DNA of 64,000 nt from Helicobacter sp. MIT 05-5293 (GTDB taxonomy: Bacteria > Campylobacterota > Campylobacteria > Campylobacterales > Helicobacteraceae): assembly GCF_000765665.2 (NCBI RefSeq), contig NZ_JROZ02000002.1, positions 1 to 64,000 of the forward strand, written 5' to 3'. Numbering within the stretch: the stretch's first letter is position 1; the number at the start of each line of letters is the position of its first letter. The translations under genes were made by a program, and so were the position numbers. A model generated the notes under the pieces. That model saw only the letters and a list, made by a program, of their open reading frames with translations, was not told where the DNA came from and did not search any database. This document shows positions 19,407 through 28,674 of this stretch, in pieces.

Positions 19407-21593
19407 TTAAAAGTCATAGCTTAATTGTATATAATATCTTCTCCCTTCTAGCACATTGGCGTAGTTGTTAGCGAGTGTAGAATCTTTTCCCGATGTATAT
19501 ACATAGTAATCAAAGAAGCTTTGGTTGAGGAGATTATAGATGCCAAAGTTTGCTCTAAGTCTTTGCGTGAAATTATAATTTGCTCCTAAGTGTAAAAGAA
19601 AATAAGGATTATAGTATTCGCTCCTACCGGGATTATTTGCTTTCCATGCGTCAAATGTAGCATTAGTGTAATTTCCATTGCGTCCAGCGACATTGGTGCG
19701 GAATTGTTTGGCTCGATATTCTCCGCGAATCCACACGCCTAAATCTTTATAAGTATAATTAATCGCCATATTGAGTGTGTGTTCTGGCACTCCTGTGAGC
19801 GGTAAGCCCTTACCTTCGCCTGAAGTCGCTTTATTTTTATTCCAAGTATAGGAGAGATTCACACCAAGATCGCCCACGCCTACACTTATAGGCTTGAGCT
19901 GTGTGAAAAGCTCTAATCCATAGCTAATGGCTTTATCGATATTATAAGAAGTTTGGCATGAGGGTGAGATATTTGAATTAGTGCCTGTTGAAAGATTGCT
20001 TGGGCAAGTATAACCTGCGGGTAAGGACTCTCCAGTAGCTACGGTTTGTGAGAGTATTTTATTGGTAAAGTCTGTATAAAATCCGGTGATTTCGATATTT
20101 GTCCAATCTGTCTCGTGCATTGCAGTGATTTCATAGTTGATGCTTGATTCTGGTTTTAAGTCGGGATTCCCATAAACACGCACTGAACCTTTTCCTGTGC
20201 TTGAAACCCAGCCGGGTAAGGCAGAGGTAATATTGGGAGCTTTATAACCTGTGGAGACACCACCTTTAAAGGTCAAATCCCCAATAGCACTTGCTTCTAG
20301 GGCTTTATAGACGAGGTATCCGCGTGGGGAGACATTAAAGGCAAAGAGGTTGCTGTAATTGCCCCTTAAACCAATGGTAAAAAAGAGATTATCAAGCACT
20401 GCCCATTCATCTTCAATAAAGATACTGAATTGATGTCGTGAGACAGAATCTGTGTAATCCCCTCCAAAGACAGTGTCGCCTAAGGCAGCAATCGTGTCAA
20501 ATGTGTATTGTGCTCCGATATTGAGATTCATACGCCAAAAGGGTATGATACTGCGATGTTGGGCTATGGCGGTTTGTCCCAAACGACTGCGGGCTATTTG
20601 TTGGGCTACATTGTAGCTAAGTGATGTATTTGTGCGGATATTCCCATACGACCCTTTGTGCATCAGTATGGTATTGTATGAGTAGAATTTATTGTCTGTG
20701 CCTAGAAGTGTAGAATCAAAATATTGTCCAAGATGTGAGAAATCAAGATAAAAGTAATTGCTTTCGTTCATATCATAGCCTAATCTTCCGCCTGCTTGCC
20801 AAGAATTGCTTTTGCCTGTGCCTACATAATTCGTCCCTATGGAGAGTGTGGGTGCGTCAAGATTAATTGAGTCCGGAATAGGTATAGTATTTTCGCGAGG
20901 ATCTTGCGTGAAAGTTTCTTTTGCACGAAGTTGTAAGCTCCATTTTTTCGCGCGATCAAGCGGACCTGCACCATAGAGTGAAACTCCATAGGAATGCCCA
21001 AAATATGGTTGTTCTTCTAAAGTCGTATTGAGCGTGGCGTTTGCGCTCCATTTGTCAAAGCTCTTTTTGGTGATGATATTGACTACCCCGCCAATCGCAT
21101 CTGTCCCATAAATCGTGGAAGCAGGACCACGAATCACTTCGATTCTGTCAATGGCTGCAATGGGCGGCATAAAGAATTGTTGAGAATAAGTATCATTTGG
21201 GAAAGTTGTCTGATCGACACCTTGCCTCGCTCCATCAAGTAGCATTAGTGTGTAACTAGCAGGCATACCGCGTATAGAAATCATATAGCCCCCATAGCTT
21301 GAGCTTTGGTAATCCACACTCACGCCGGGCAAATCGCGTATCGCATCGCCGATGTCTCGCACGGGTCTATCGCGTAATTCTTCTCCGGTAACGATTGACA
21401 TTGAAGCCGGTGCGTCTTTAATATCTTGCTCAAATCCTGTAGCGGTTACAACAGATCGTCCAAGATTGACTTTACGGACTTTAGAATCTTCTTCTGTGCT
21501 ATTACTTTGCCCCCCCCCCGCTGTTTCATCAGCTAATAGCATATTTGCACATAGCAATGAAAGCACAACGGCACTCCATTGGAATTTGTTCAT
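19407..21593 (-). CDS. TonB-dependent outer-membrane receptor (CirA/CfrA-like)
   Basis: 728 residues. Signal peptide 1-21 (ends LLADE), Gly run 26-28 from the G10 tract, plug domain at about 45-165 (PVRDIGDAIRDLPGVSVD, then IDRIEVIRGPASTIYGTDAIGGVVNI), then a 22-strand barrel ending in the Tyr-Asp-Phe typical for outer-membrane insertion. Closest family in memory is catecholate siderophore/colicin I receptors; the ligand is inference. The start ATG follows AAGGAGAATCT. Highly similar to the receptor at the left edge. Single gene, with its own terminator. Confidence 0.96.
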   Translation of the reverse strand: MNKFQWSAVVLSLLCANMLLADETAGGGQSNSTEEDSKVRKVNLGRSVVTATGFEQDIKDAPASMSIVTGEELRDRPVRDIGDAIRDLPGVSVDYQSSSYGGYMISIRGMPASYTLMLLDGARQGVDQTTFPNDTYSQQFFMPPIAAIDRIEVIRGPASTIYGTDAIGGVVNIITKKSFDKWSANATLNTTLEEQPYFGHSYGVSLYGAGPLDRAKKWSLQLRAKETFTQDPRENTIPIPDSINLDAPTLSIGTNYVGTGKSNSWQAGGRLGYDMNESNYFYLDFSHLGQYFDSTLLGTDNKFYSYNTILMHKGSYGNIRTNTSLSYNVAQQIARSRLGQTAIAQHRSIIPFWRMNLNIGAQYTFDTIAALGDTVFGGDYTDSVSRHQFSIFIEDEWAVLDNLFFTIGLRGNYSNLFAFNVSPRGYLVYKALEASAIGDLTFKGGVSTGYKAPNITSALPGWVSSTGKGSVRVYGNPDLKPESSINYEITAMHETDWTNIEITGFYTDFTNKILSQTVATGESLPAGYTCPSNLSTGTNSNISPSCQTSYNIDKAISYGLELFTQLKPISVGVGDLGVNLSYTWNKNKATSGEGKGLPLTGVPEHTLNMAINYTYKDLGVWIRGEYRAKQFRTNVAGRNGNYTNATFDAWKANNPGRSEYYNPYFLLHLGANYNFTQRLRANFGIYNLLNQSFFDYYVYTSGKDSTLANNYANVLEGRRYYIQLSYDF
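21510..21519 (-). repeat. G10 homopolymer in TonB receptor gene (candidate phase-variation tract)
   Basis: Ten C on the plus strand at codons 25-28 of the receptor. The frame is ON as written. One extra G gives TAA three codons later; one fewer gives TAA after about 20 codons. Same length and sequence context as the tract at 198-207. Confidence 0.8.
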
Positions 21594-21806
21594 AGATTCT
21601 CCTTTTATTAATAATCACAAATCATTCTTATTTTTAAAATGATTTTATGGCTAATTGTATATTTTATTTGTTTAAAATATTAAGATACATAATCATTTTT
21701 TATTATAAAGTGTTTCATTTATAAACTTTTTTAATTGATAAAGTATTTTGTAAGGTAATGAGAATCTTTGAATAGTAAAATGGGGTAGATTCTAAGATTT
21801 TAGATT

Positions 21807-21833
21807 GCAAAGCTTATATCAGAAAAGCTTTGC
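21807..21833 (-). terminator. Terminator of the ksgA-rnj-kdsD operon
   Basis: A 9-base perfect stem (GCAAAGCTT and AAGCTTTGC) with a 9-base loop, about 38 bases beyond the last stop on the minus strand. AT-rich sequence follows in that direction. Confidence 0.55.
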
Positions 21834-21870
21834 GTCATAGAGAATCTGTGTAAAGAATCTTCGTGGAAGA

Positions 21871-22110
21871 CTAAAAAACTAACAATTCTCTTTTGAGTTT
21901 GTTGAGTGCGTCAATTTCTGCTTTGAGTTTGTCTATCTCGACATCAATTTGCGACAATGTGGTAAAAGTCAAATGTTCAGGCATATCCTGCGAACCGCGT
22001 TTGATCATAATATAATCCACAAGAGAAATCTTTGCCATATTGAGTAAGATATTAATATCATCGCGAATGTCCTCAATATTTTTGAAAATCTGATCCATTT
22101 TTTCAAACAT
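21871..22110 (-). CDS. Small coiled-coil protein, function unknown
   Basis: 79 residues, highly charged and helical, with a Leu/Ile-rich heptad pattern in the C-terminal third (IDVEIDKLKAEIDALNKLKR). No signal peptide or membrane segment. ATG 22110 follows AAAGGAGAGTA and lies 11 bases after kdsD, so it is co-transcribed. I do not recognise a named family. Confidence 0.75.
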   Translation of the reverse strand: MFEKMDQIFKNIEDIRDDINILLNMAKISLVDYIMIKRGSQDMPEHLTFTTLSQIDVEIDKLKAEIDALNKLKRELLVF

Positions 22111-22121
22111 ATTACTCTCCT

Positions 22122-23084
22122 TTATTTGATACCTGCAGATACGAGTGTGTGTAAGTGTATAACACCTTCTATATGATTTTGCTTATTTGTGATGATTAAA
22201 AGCTGGATTTTATTTTTTTCCATGAGCTTTAATGCGTCTAATGCAAGCATATCAGGGCAATCACAAGCTTTTGGATTGTGTGTGGCATAATGGCTGACAG
22301 GTGCGTGTAAATCAAAATCTTTGTGCATCATCGCGCGGCGCAAGTCTCCATCACTTAGAATCCCCCAAAGTTTATCGTCTTGGGTGATAATCGCATTGCC
22401 CAAACGCTTTTCGCTCATTATGATAATGGCTTCAGAGAGAGGTATATCAGGTGTAATTAATGGAAGATTTTGTGTTTGCATTAAATCTTTTACCTTGACA
22501 AAAAGCTGTTTGCCTAAGCTTCCACCTGGGTGAAAAGATGCGAAATCATCTTCTTTGAATCCGCGTTTTTTCATCAGACATACGGCTAAAACATCGCCTA
22601 ACGCGAGGGTTAGAGTAGTAGAGCTTGTAGGAGCGATATTAAGAGGGCATGCTTCTTTGGCGACAGCAATATTTAAAAAATAATCACCCATTTTTGAAAG
22701 TGTGGATTGAGAATCTTTACTCATTGTAATGATTGTGTTGCCTAGTCGTTTGATATGGGGAATGATATTGACAAGCTCTTCGCTCTCACCGCTGTAACTG
22801 ATAGCTAAAATCACATCATCTTTTTGTATCATTCCCAAATCCCCGTGCATCGCTTCTGTCGGGTGTAAGAAAACACTAGGAGTGCCTGTGCTTGAGAGTG
22901 TAGCGGAGATTTTTTCTCCTACAAGTCCGCTTTTGCCTACACCGCACACGATGAATTTACCTTTGCAAGCAATGATACATTCGATAATGCGCTCAAGCTC
23001 TTGTGCGTTCAGATTCTTAAATCCATTGAGCAAGGCATCAGATTCTGTTTGTAAAACTTCTTTGGCAATTTGCAAATAATCCAT
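22122..23084 (-). CDS. kdsD: Arabinose-5-phosphate isomerase KdsD/KpsF
   Basis: 320 residues. An N-terminal SIS sugar-isomerase domain (GVGKSGLVGEKISATLSSTG near 48-67, then ISYSGESEE near 92) and two C-terminal CBS domains at about 205-320. Converts ribulose-5-phosphate to arabinose-5-phosphate for KDO and thus lipopolysaccharide. Placed 9 bases after rnj; the same neighbours are recalled in H. pylori (HP1429 next to HP1430). Confidence 0.94.
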   Translation of the reverse strand: MDYLQIAKEVLQTESDALLNGFKNLNAQELERIIECIIACKGKFIVCGVGKSGLVGEKISATLSSTGTPSVFLHPTEAMHGDLGMIQKDDVILAISYSGESEELVNIIPHIKRLGNTIITMSKDSQSTLSKMGDYFLNIAVAKEACPLNIAPTSSTTLTLALGDVLAVCLMKKRGFKEDDFASFHPGGSLGKQLFVKVKDLMQTQNLPLITPDIPLSEAIIIMSEKRLGNAIITQDDKLWGILSDGDLRRAMMHKDFDLHAPVSHYATHNPKACDCPDMLALDALKLMEKNKIQLLIITNKQNHIEGVIHLHTLVSAGIK

Positions 23085-23093
23085 TTTCGCTCC

Positions 23094-25100
23094 TTAAACA
23101 ACATAAATCATTGGCACAATCGTAGGATATTTTTTTACTTTTTTGAAAATATGTCGTTTGAAGAGATTTTGCACTTCATTTTCGAGATTCTTCGCATTGA
23201 AACCTTCGGCTTTAAAATTTTTCACCATAAATTCAAGTGTTTCATTCATTTCTTTCTCAAAGCCTTTGTCTTCTTTATCTGCGACTAAGCCATAGCTTGA
23301 GATTTTAGTTTCGAGGATTTTGCGATCTTTAGAGATTTTCGCAGAAATGATAACAATGCCATCATTTGCTAAGGCTTGGCGATCAAGCACAACATCATTT
23401 TCGATTTGTCGGTTGATTTGGTTATCAATAAAAGTCTTACCATTTTTAACACTGCGAACTTTTCGCATATAGTTGGGATTGACTTCAATTTGATCTCCAT
23501 CTTCCATAAGATAAATATTTTTTTCTAACACACCACAAGCAATAGCGGTTTGTTTGTGTTTAGCGATATGATTGTATTCACCATGCACAGGGAGGAAAAA
23601 TTTTGGTTTAATCAGACGCAACATTAATTTTTGCTCTTCTTGTGCCGCATGCCCACTCACATGGATTTCGCTAAAATCTTGATAGGCAACTTTTGCTCCG
23701 GCTTTCATTAAAAAATTAAGCACGGTTGATACTGAACCTTCGTTACCGGGAATTGCCTTAGCAGAAATAATCACCATATCACTTGGTTTGATTTTGATAT
23801 GTCGGTGTTCATCGATTGCCATACGATAGAGTGCGCTCATCGTCTCGCCTTGAGAACCAGTCGTTACGATAAGAATCTCCTCATCGGGATATTTGGCGAC
23901 TTCATGTGCTTCGATAAAAATATTTTGAGGTAAGTCAATATAGCCAAGCTCTCGTGCAATCTCAAGATTCTTTTCCATTGAACGTCCTATCACAGCGACT
24001 TTTCGATGATATTTGATGCCATAAGTGATAGCTTGATACACGCGATGAATGTTTGAGGAAAAAGTGCTCATGATTACTCGTCCTTGAGCTTGTTTAAAGA
24101 GTGTTTCAAAAGTAGGACCAACGCTTGCTTCGCTAGGAGTAGTGCCACTGCGGTGAGAGTTTGTAGAATCGCTAAGGAGGAGCATTACACCTTCTTCACC
24201 ATAATGGGCTAGGCGGTGTAAGTCTGTCGGGAGATTATCAATCGGTGTATGGTCGATTTTGAAATCCCCAGTGTGTAAAATGACTCCTGCTTCAGTGCGA
24301 ATTGCTAAAGCCGAAGCGTCAATCACTGAATGTGTGATGTTGATCCATTCTACTTCAAAATCTCCAATTTTGATGGGTTTGCGTTTTTCAACGATTTTGA
24401 AGAATGAGCGAAATTTTTTTAATCCGTGTTCGTCAAATTTGCTTCCAATCATACCTAAAGGTAAAGGTGTGCCATAAATAGGAAATTGTAGGAGCTTAAA
24501 GAGATATGGCACAGCACCGATATGATCTTCGTGTGCATGAGTGATGATCACACCAGCAATTTTATCTTTGATGGCAAAAAGATAGCTAAAATCAGGGACA
24601 AGAATATCTACTCCGTGCATATCTTCATTAGGAAAGCTCATACCTACATCAATCACAATAGCAGAATCTGGTGTTTCGATCACGGTGATATTTCCACCGA
24701 TTTCCCCTAAACCACCTAGCGGCGTGATACGCACACTTGCTTTTGTGTCAAGATTGAGTTTGTGATGAGGATTGAGGCTTTGTTTTTGGATTCTTGTGTT
24801 TGCTTCCACGCCTCGCTTTAAATCTTTGTGCAGTCCAAGATTCCCTTTTTCATCGACATTTTTTATTTCTCTGACACCATTTTTGCTTTCATCTGAAGAT
24901 GTCTTATTGGTATTTTGATGATTTTTGCCACTCCATCTGCGTTTTTCAAAAGTTTTATTTTTTTGATGTTCTGATGAGGGTTTTATATTTTTAGGTTGAG
25001 AATCTTGTGTCTCACTTTGTTGTTCTTGAGGTTTTTTCTTGAAACGTTCTGTGAATGATTTAAATTTAGGGTTTTGTGTAGAGTTGTTTTGCTCTTCCAT
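23094..25100 (-). CDS. rnj: Ribonuclease J
   Basis: 668 codons from ATG 25100, preceded by AAAGGAACAACA (an in-frame ATG 5 codons upstream is less well placed). The first 130 residues are a basic, Asn/Lys/Gln-rich extension with low complexity, as in H. pylori RNase J. The metallo-beta-lactamase core carries THAHEDHIGAVPY and later SGHAAQEE and PVHGEYNH motifs. RNase J drives mRNA decay in Campylobacterota together with the RhpA helicase. Its start overlaps the end of ksgA by 35 bases. Confidence 0.95.
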   Translation of the reverse strand: MEEQNNSTQNPKFKSFTERFKKKPQEQQSETQDSQPKNIKPSSEHQKNKTFEKRRWSGKNHQNTNKTSSDESKNGVREIKNVDEKGNLGLHKDLKRGVEANTRIQKQSLNPHHKLNLDTKASVRITPLGGLGEIGGNITVIETPDSAIVIDVGMSFPNEDMHGVDILVPDFSYLFAIKDKIAGVIITHAHEDHIGAVPYLFKLLQFPIYGTPLPLGMIGSKFDEHGLKKFRSFFKIVEKRKPIKIGDFEVEWINITHSVIDASALAIRTEAGVILHTGDFKIDHTPIDNLPTDLHRLAHYGEEGVMLLLSDSTNSHRSGTTPSEASVGPTFETLFKQAQGRVIMSTFSSNIHRVYQAITYGIKYHRKVAVIGRSMEKNLEIARELGYIDLPQNIFIEAHEVAKYPDEEILIVTTGSQGETMSALYRMAIDEHRHIKIKPSDMVIISAKAIPGNEGSVSTVLNFLMKAGAKVAYQDFSEIHVSGHAAQEEQKLMLRLIKPKFFLPVHGEYNHIAKHKQTAIACGVLEKNIYLMEDGDQIEVNPNYMRKVRSVKNGKTFIDNQINRQIENDVVLDRQALANDGIVIISAKISKDRKILETKISSYGLVADKEDKGFEKEMNETLEFMVKNFKAEGFNAKNLENEVQNLFKRHIFKKVKKYPTIVPMIYVV

Positions 25101-25905
25101 TGTTGTTCCTTTCAATGAGAAATTTTAAAATATGGTGAAAACTTTCTGTCTTTACTTCATGAGCTCTTGCATTGATTGATATACCTATTGTGTCAAAAGC
25201 TTCTTTTAAAATATTTGCATCAAAATTGTGGCAGAGATTTGAAAAAAGCTTTTTACGTGGTGCACTGAATGCAAGCTTTAAAAAATCTTCTAATGTAGCA
25301 AGCGAAAAATCTTGTTCCCATTGACTGCAATGAGTTTTGCGCATTATGAATACTGAAGAAGTAACTTTAGGAGCAGGTGAAAATGCTTCTTTAGGAATAT
25401 CAAATAGAATCTCTGCTTCACCAAAACTTTCGACTAATACACTTAAGGCGCAAAACTCTCGCATTGTGTTTTTGGCACAAAATTTTATCGCGACTTCTTT
25501 TTGGGTCATTACAAGAAAAGAATGACAAAACTTATCGCGCAAAAGGCGCAAGATAATGTGTGTGGCGATGTAATAAGGAAGATTTGAAACTACCTTATAA
25601 GTATCGCAATGTAGCCATGCTTGCTGTGATGGCATTTGTAAAATATCTTGATGATTCAAGATTAGATGACCACTGGAAATTTCATTAGCAAATTTTTTTT
25701 TAAGTAAAGAACATAAGTCTTTATCGACTTCATAGGCTATCAAGGGTTCTATTTTTAATAGCTCTTGTGTCAAATCACCCAAGCCAACCCCAATTTCAAC
25801 ACAAGGTATTTTGTCAGTGGGAATGGATTGGATTATTTTTTGGATAAAGGTTGAATCTTTAAGGAAATTTTGCCCAAAATGCTTTTTTGCTCGGTAATTT
25901 TCCAC
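25066..25905 (-). CDS. ksgA: 16S rRNA dimethyladenosine transferase KsgA
   Basis: 279 codons if the GTG at 25905 is used. This start gives an N-terminus (MENYRAKKHFGQNFLKD) that fits the family; an in-frame ATG at 25938 would add 11 residues, and neither has a perfect ribosome site. SAM motif VEIGVGLGDLTQELL, catalytic SNLPYYI. Methylates two adjacent adenines near the 3' end of 16S rRNA. First gene of the minus-strand operon, divergent from hisF. Confidence 0.92.
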   Translation of the reverse strand: MENYRAKKHFGQNFLKDSTFIQKIIQSIPTDKIPCVEIGVGLGDLTQELLKIEPLIAYEVDKDLCSLLKKKFANEISSGHLILNHQDILQMPSQQAWLHCDTYKVVSNLPYYIATHIILRLLRDKFCHSFLVMTQKEVAIKFCAKNTMREFCALSVLVESFGEAEILFDIPKEAFSPAPKVTSSVFIMRKTHCSQWEQDFSLATLEDFLKLAFSAPRKKLFSNLCHNFDANILKEAFDTIGISINARAHEVKTESFHHILKFLIERNNNGRAKQLYTKP

Positions 25906-26035
25906 GATATTCAAACCCTTAAACACTTTGAGAATCATTATACCCAAAGTATGCAAATATTTTGTTTTTATAAGCATTATTCCGCTATGATACGGCTTAA
26001 ATTCCAAATATACACAATAAATAGGGGAGTATTGA

Positions 26036-26794
26036 ATGGATTTTGCAAAAAGGATTATTCCTTGTCTTGACATCAAAGAAGGACGTGTTGTTAAGGGGGT
26101 CAATTTTGTAGGATTGAAAGATGCGGGTGATCCTGTTGAAATCGCTCAAGAATACAATAGGCAAGGTGCTGATGAAATTGTTTTTTTGGATATTACAGCG
26201 AGTGTAGAGAAACGTTCTACAACACTTGATATGGTAAAAAAAGTTGCTAAGGAAATCTTTATCCCCTTTACCGTTGGAGGAGGAATCTCTTCAGTGCAAG
26301 ATATGTCTGTATTATTAAATGCAGGTTGCGACAAAGTCAGCATCAATAGTTCGGCAGTTAAGAATCCTTCTTTGATTGATGAGGGAGCAAAACATTTTGG
26401 TTCGCAGTGTATTGTTGTCGCTATTGATGCGAGACGCAATGAAAAAGGCAGCTGGAATGTCTATGTGAATGGCGGACGTGTTGATACTCATAAAGATGCA
26501 ATACAATGGGCTAAAGAAGTATGCGATCGAGGTGCAGGAGAAATATTACTCACAAGTATGGATACAGATGGAACGAAGGCGGGTTATGATATTGCTATGA
26601 TTGAGGCGATCAATGCTCAACTTTCTATCCCAATTATTGCAAGTGGAGGTGCGGGTAGTATGCAACATTTTCGTGATGTTTTTACCGCAGGAGCAGATGC
26701 TGCTTTAGCGGCGAGTATTTTTCATTTTAAAGAAATCGACATTCTTGAGTTGAAATCTTATCTTGCACGAGAACATATCGCTGTGAGAATTTAA
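26036..26794 (+). CDS. hisF: Imidazole glycerol phosphate synthase subunit HisF
   Basis: 252 residues, a TIM barrel with internal duplication. [13 protein letters not shown] (9-21, Asp11 catalytic) and VVAIDAR with Asp near 130; phosphate-binding GGGISS and ASGGAGS. Cyclase half of the glutamine amidotransferase in histidine synthesis; the partner HisH is not in the window. The start follows GGGGAGTATTGA. Confidence 0.97.
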   Translation: MDFAKRIIPCLDIKEGRVVKGVNFVGLKDAGDPVEIAQEYNRQGADEIVFLDITASVEKRSTTLDMVKKVAKEIFIPFTVGGGISSVQDMSVLLNAGCDKVSINSSAVKNPSLIDEGAKHFGSQCIVVAIDARRNEKGSWNVYVNGGRVDTHKDAIQWAKEVCDRGAGEILLTSMDTDGTKAGYDIAMIEAINAQLSIPIIASGGAGSMQHFRDVFTAGADAALAASIFHFKEIDILELKSYLAREHIAVRI

Positions 26795-26805
26795 CAAATT
26801 AAGGT

Positions 26806-27402
26806 ATGAAAATGTGGATTTGTGCAGGTAATGGCGAAGATTTTAGTTTTGCCAAAAGTATAGGGGTAGGCTTGGTCGATAGTGCTTTGAATCTTTGCTC
26901 TTTATGTTTGAGAGAAAAAATTGATGAGCTTATTTTTTTAGGAAGTGCTGGAGCTTATAGCAAAGATATTGCATTATTGGATTTATTTGTGGCTGATAGT
27001 GCGACACAAATTGAGCTAAGTTTTTTACAACAATATTCTTATACACCTATTGACAACAAGATAGATTCTAATATTTTTGATGAGCGCAATAAAGTCTCTA
27101 GAATCTCCAATGTTTCATATGAAACATTGGGATTCAAAAAAAGTATAGTCAATAGTTCTAATTACATAAGTGTAGATAAACACTTGGCATCGCAATTTTA
27201 TACTGCAGGAATTGGATTAGAAAATATGGAATTTTTTGCTGTGATGCGTGTAGCCCAACATTTTTGCATACCTTGTTTTGGTGTATTTTGCGTGAGCAAT
27301 TATTGTGATGAAAATGCACACAAGGATTTTATACACCATCATCAAGATGTCAAAGAGAAACTTACTCAAGCAAGCAAAAGATGCAGAAAATTTTTACCAT
27401 AA
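26806..27402 (+). CDS. Nucleoside phosphorylase-like protein
   Basis: 198 residues. FLGSAGAYS near 45 and GLENMEFFAVMRVA near 143 resemble the glycine loop and the ribose-binding E-M-E segment of the PNP/MTAN superfamily, but the protein is short (usual 230-250) and the motif is degenerate, so catalysis is uncertain. Between hisF (11-base gap) and rlmN (20-base gap), likely one transcript. It contains one of two 16-bp parS-like palindromes at 27111-27126. Confidence 0.6.
   Translation: MKMWICAGNGEDFSFAKSIGVGLVDSALNLCSLCLREKIDELIFLGSAGAYSKDIALLDLFVADSATQIELSFLQQYSYTPIDNKIDSNIFDERNKVSRISNVSYETLGFKKSIVNSSNYISVDKHLASQFYTAGIGLENMEFFAVMRVAQHFCIPCFGVFCVSNYCDENAHKDFIHHHQDVKEKLTQASKRCRKFLP
27111..27126. 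repeat. parS-like palindrome, copy 1
   Basis: TGTTTCATATGAAACA, a perfect 16-base palindrome within a longer one (27107-27130). It differs from the well-known ParB site TGTTTCACGTGAAACA only at the two central bases. It lies inside a coding sequence (Asn-Val-Ser-Tyr-Glu-Thr). Confidence 0.5.
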
Positions 27403-27422
27403 ACAAATTTAAGGTTGTTTGA

Positions 27423-28532
27423 ATGAATAGTATTTCGCAATCTTTTAAAAGTAAAAATATATACAGCTATACACTTGATGAATTAATGGGTTTATTAGAA
27501 CCTTCTTTCCGAGCAAAGCAAATTTATCATTGGCTTTATCATCAATATGAGACAGATTTTGGCAATATGAAGAATCTTCCCAAAAATTTGAGAGAAGCAC
27601 TTGCAAATACTTTTGAAATCACTCATCTTGAAATCATTAAGTGTCAGCAAAGTCAAGATGGAAGCAAAAAATATCTTTTTAAAACGCGAGATCAACATAC
27701 CTTTGAGGCAGTTTTATTAAAAATGCGTGATAAGAAAATCAGGCAAGATGGAAGCATTCAAGAAGGAGAAAAATGGACTATCTGTCTTTCAAGTCAAATT
27801 GGTTGTAGGGTAGGTTGTCTTTTTTGTTATACCGGAAAAGGTGGATTTATACGACACTTAGAATCTGGTGAGATTGTAGAACAAGTCGTGCAGATAAAAA
27901 GGGATAATTATATATCTCCACATAAAAGAATGAATATTGTTTATATGGGAATGGGAGAGCCATTAGATAATCTTGATAATGTTTCAATGGCAATACGGAT
28001 TCTTAGCGAATTGGAAGGGCTAAGTATTTCTACGCGAAGACAGACTATTTCTACAAGTGGTATTGCCCCCAAGATTGAAGAATTAGGCAGAATGAATCTC
28101 GGTGTGCAGCTAGCCATTTCATTGCACGCTGTTGATGATGAGTTGCGTTCCAAGTTGATACCGATGAATCGTGCTTATAATATTGAAAAAGTATTATCAC
28201 AAGTGCGTGCTTTTCCTGTAGATTCTCGTAAAAGAGTGATGTTTGAATATTTGATGATAAAAGGTGTTAATGATGATTTAAAAAGTGCAAAAAAACTTTT
28301 ACAATTGCTTGATGGAATCAAATCAAAAGTAAATCTGATACTTTTTAATCCTCATGAAGGTAGTGAATTTGAGCGTCCAAATCTTGATGATGTGCGAAAA
28401 TTTGCAGATTTTTTGATACATAAAGGACTTTTATGCACCATAAGAGAATCTAAAGGCTTAGATATTAGTGCTGCATGTGGTCAATTAAGAGAAAAAATTT
28501 CAAAAGAAAATGTTTCATATGAAACATTTTAA
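27423..28532 (+). CDS. rlmN: 23S rRNA/tRNA adenine C2-methyltransferase RlmN
   Basis: 369 residues. Radical SAM cluster motif CRVGCLFC (Cys-x3-Cys-x2-Cys near 128-135), then [16 protein letters not shown], and the family C-terminal Cys in ISAACGQL near 355. Methylates A2503 of 23S rRNA and A37 of some tRNAs. The gene ends inside the second parS-like palindrome, which encodes the last residues NVSYETF. Confidence 0.95.
   Translation: MNSISQSFKSKNIYSYTLDELMGLLEPSFRAKQIYHWLYHQYETDFGNMKNLPKNLREALANTFEITHLEIIKCQQSQDGSKKYLFKTRDQHTFEAVLLKMRDKKIRQDGSIQEGEKWTICLSSQIGCRVGCLFCYTGKGGFIRHLESGEIVEQVVQIKRDNYISPHKRMNIVYMGMGEPLDNLDNVSMAIRILSELEGLSISTRRQTISTSGIAPKIEELGRMNLGVQLAISLHAVDDELRSKLIPMNRAYNIEKVLSQVRAFPVDSRKRVMFEYLMIKGVNDDLKSAKKLLQLLDGIKSKVNLILFNPHEGSEFERPNLDDVRKFADFLIHKGLLCTIRESKGLDISAACGQLREKISKENVSYETF
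28511..28526. repeat. parS-like palindrome, copy 2
   Basis: Identical TGTTTCATATGAAACA, centre of a 24-base perfect palindrome (28507-28530) at the 3' end of rlmN, 1.4 kb from copy 1. Same reading frame (NVSYET) as copy 1 but in an unrelated gene. Confidence 0.5.
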
Positions 28533-28551
28533 ATCGTTATAAAGGAAAATA

Positions 28552-28644
28552 ATGAGTGGATTAGATATGTTTTTGGTTATATTTTTGGCATTAGTAGCGG
28601 TTGTAGGAGTGGGAGCATTCTTATATTTTGCGTATAAAAAATAA
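28552..28644 (+). CDS. 30-residue single-helix membrane peptide
   Basis: Starts with ATG after AAAGGAAAATA, 19 bases beyond rlmN. The product has a short polar start (MSGLDM), one hydrophobic helix of about 22 residues rich in Val, Leu and Ala, and ends FAYKK. The positive-inside rule puts the C-terminus in the cytoplasm. I recall a similar tiny hydrophobic gene next to rlmN in Campylobacter jejuni (Cj1714), not verified. Function unknown. Confidence 0.65.
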   Translation: MSGLDMFLVIFLALVAVVGVGAFLYFAYKK

Positions 28645-28674
28645 ATATAAAGAATCAAACTGGTGGAGGTAAAA

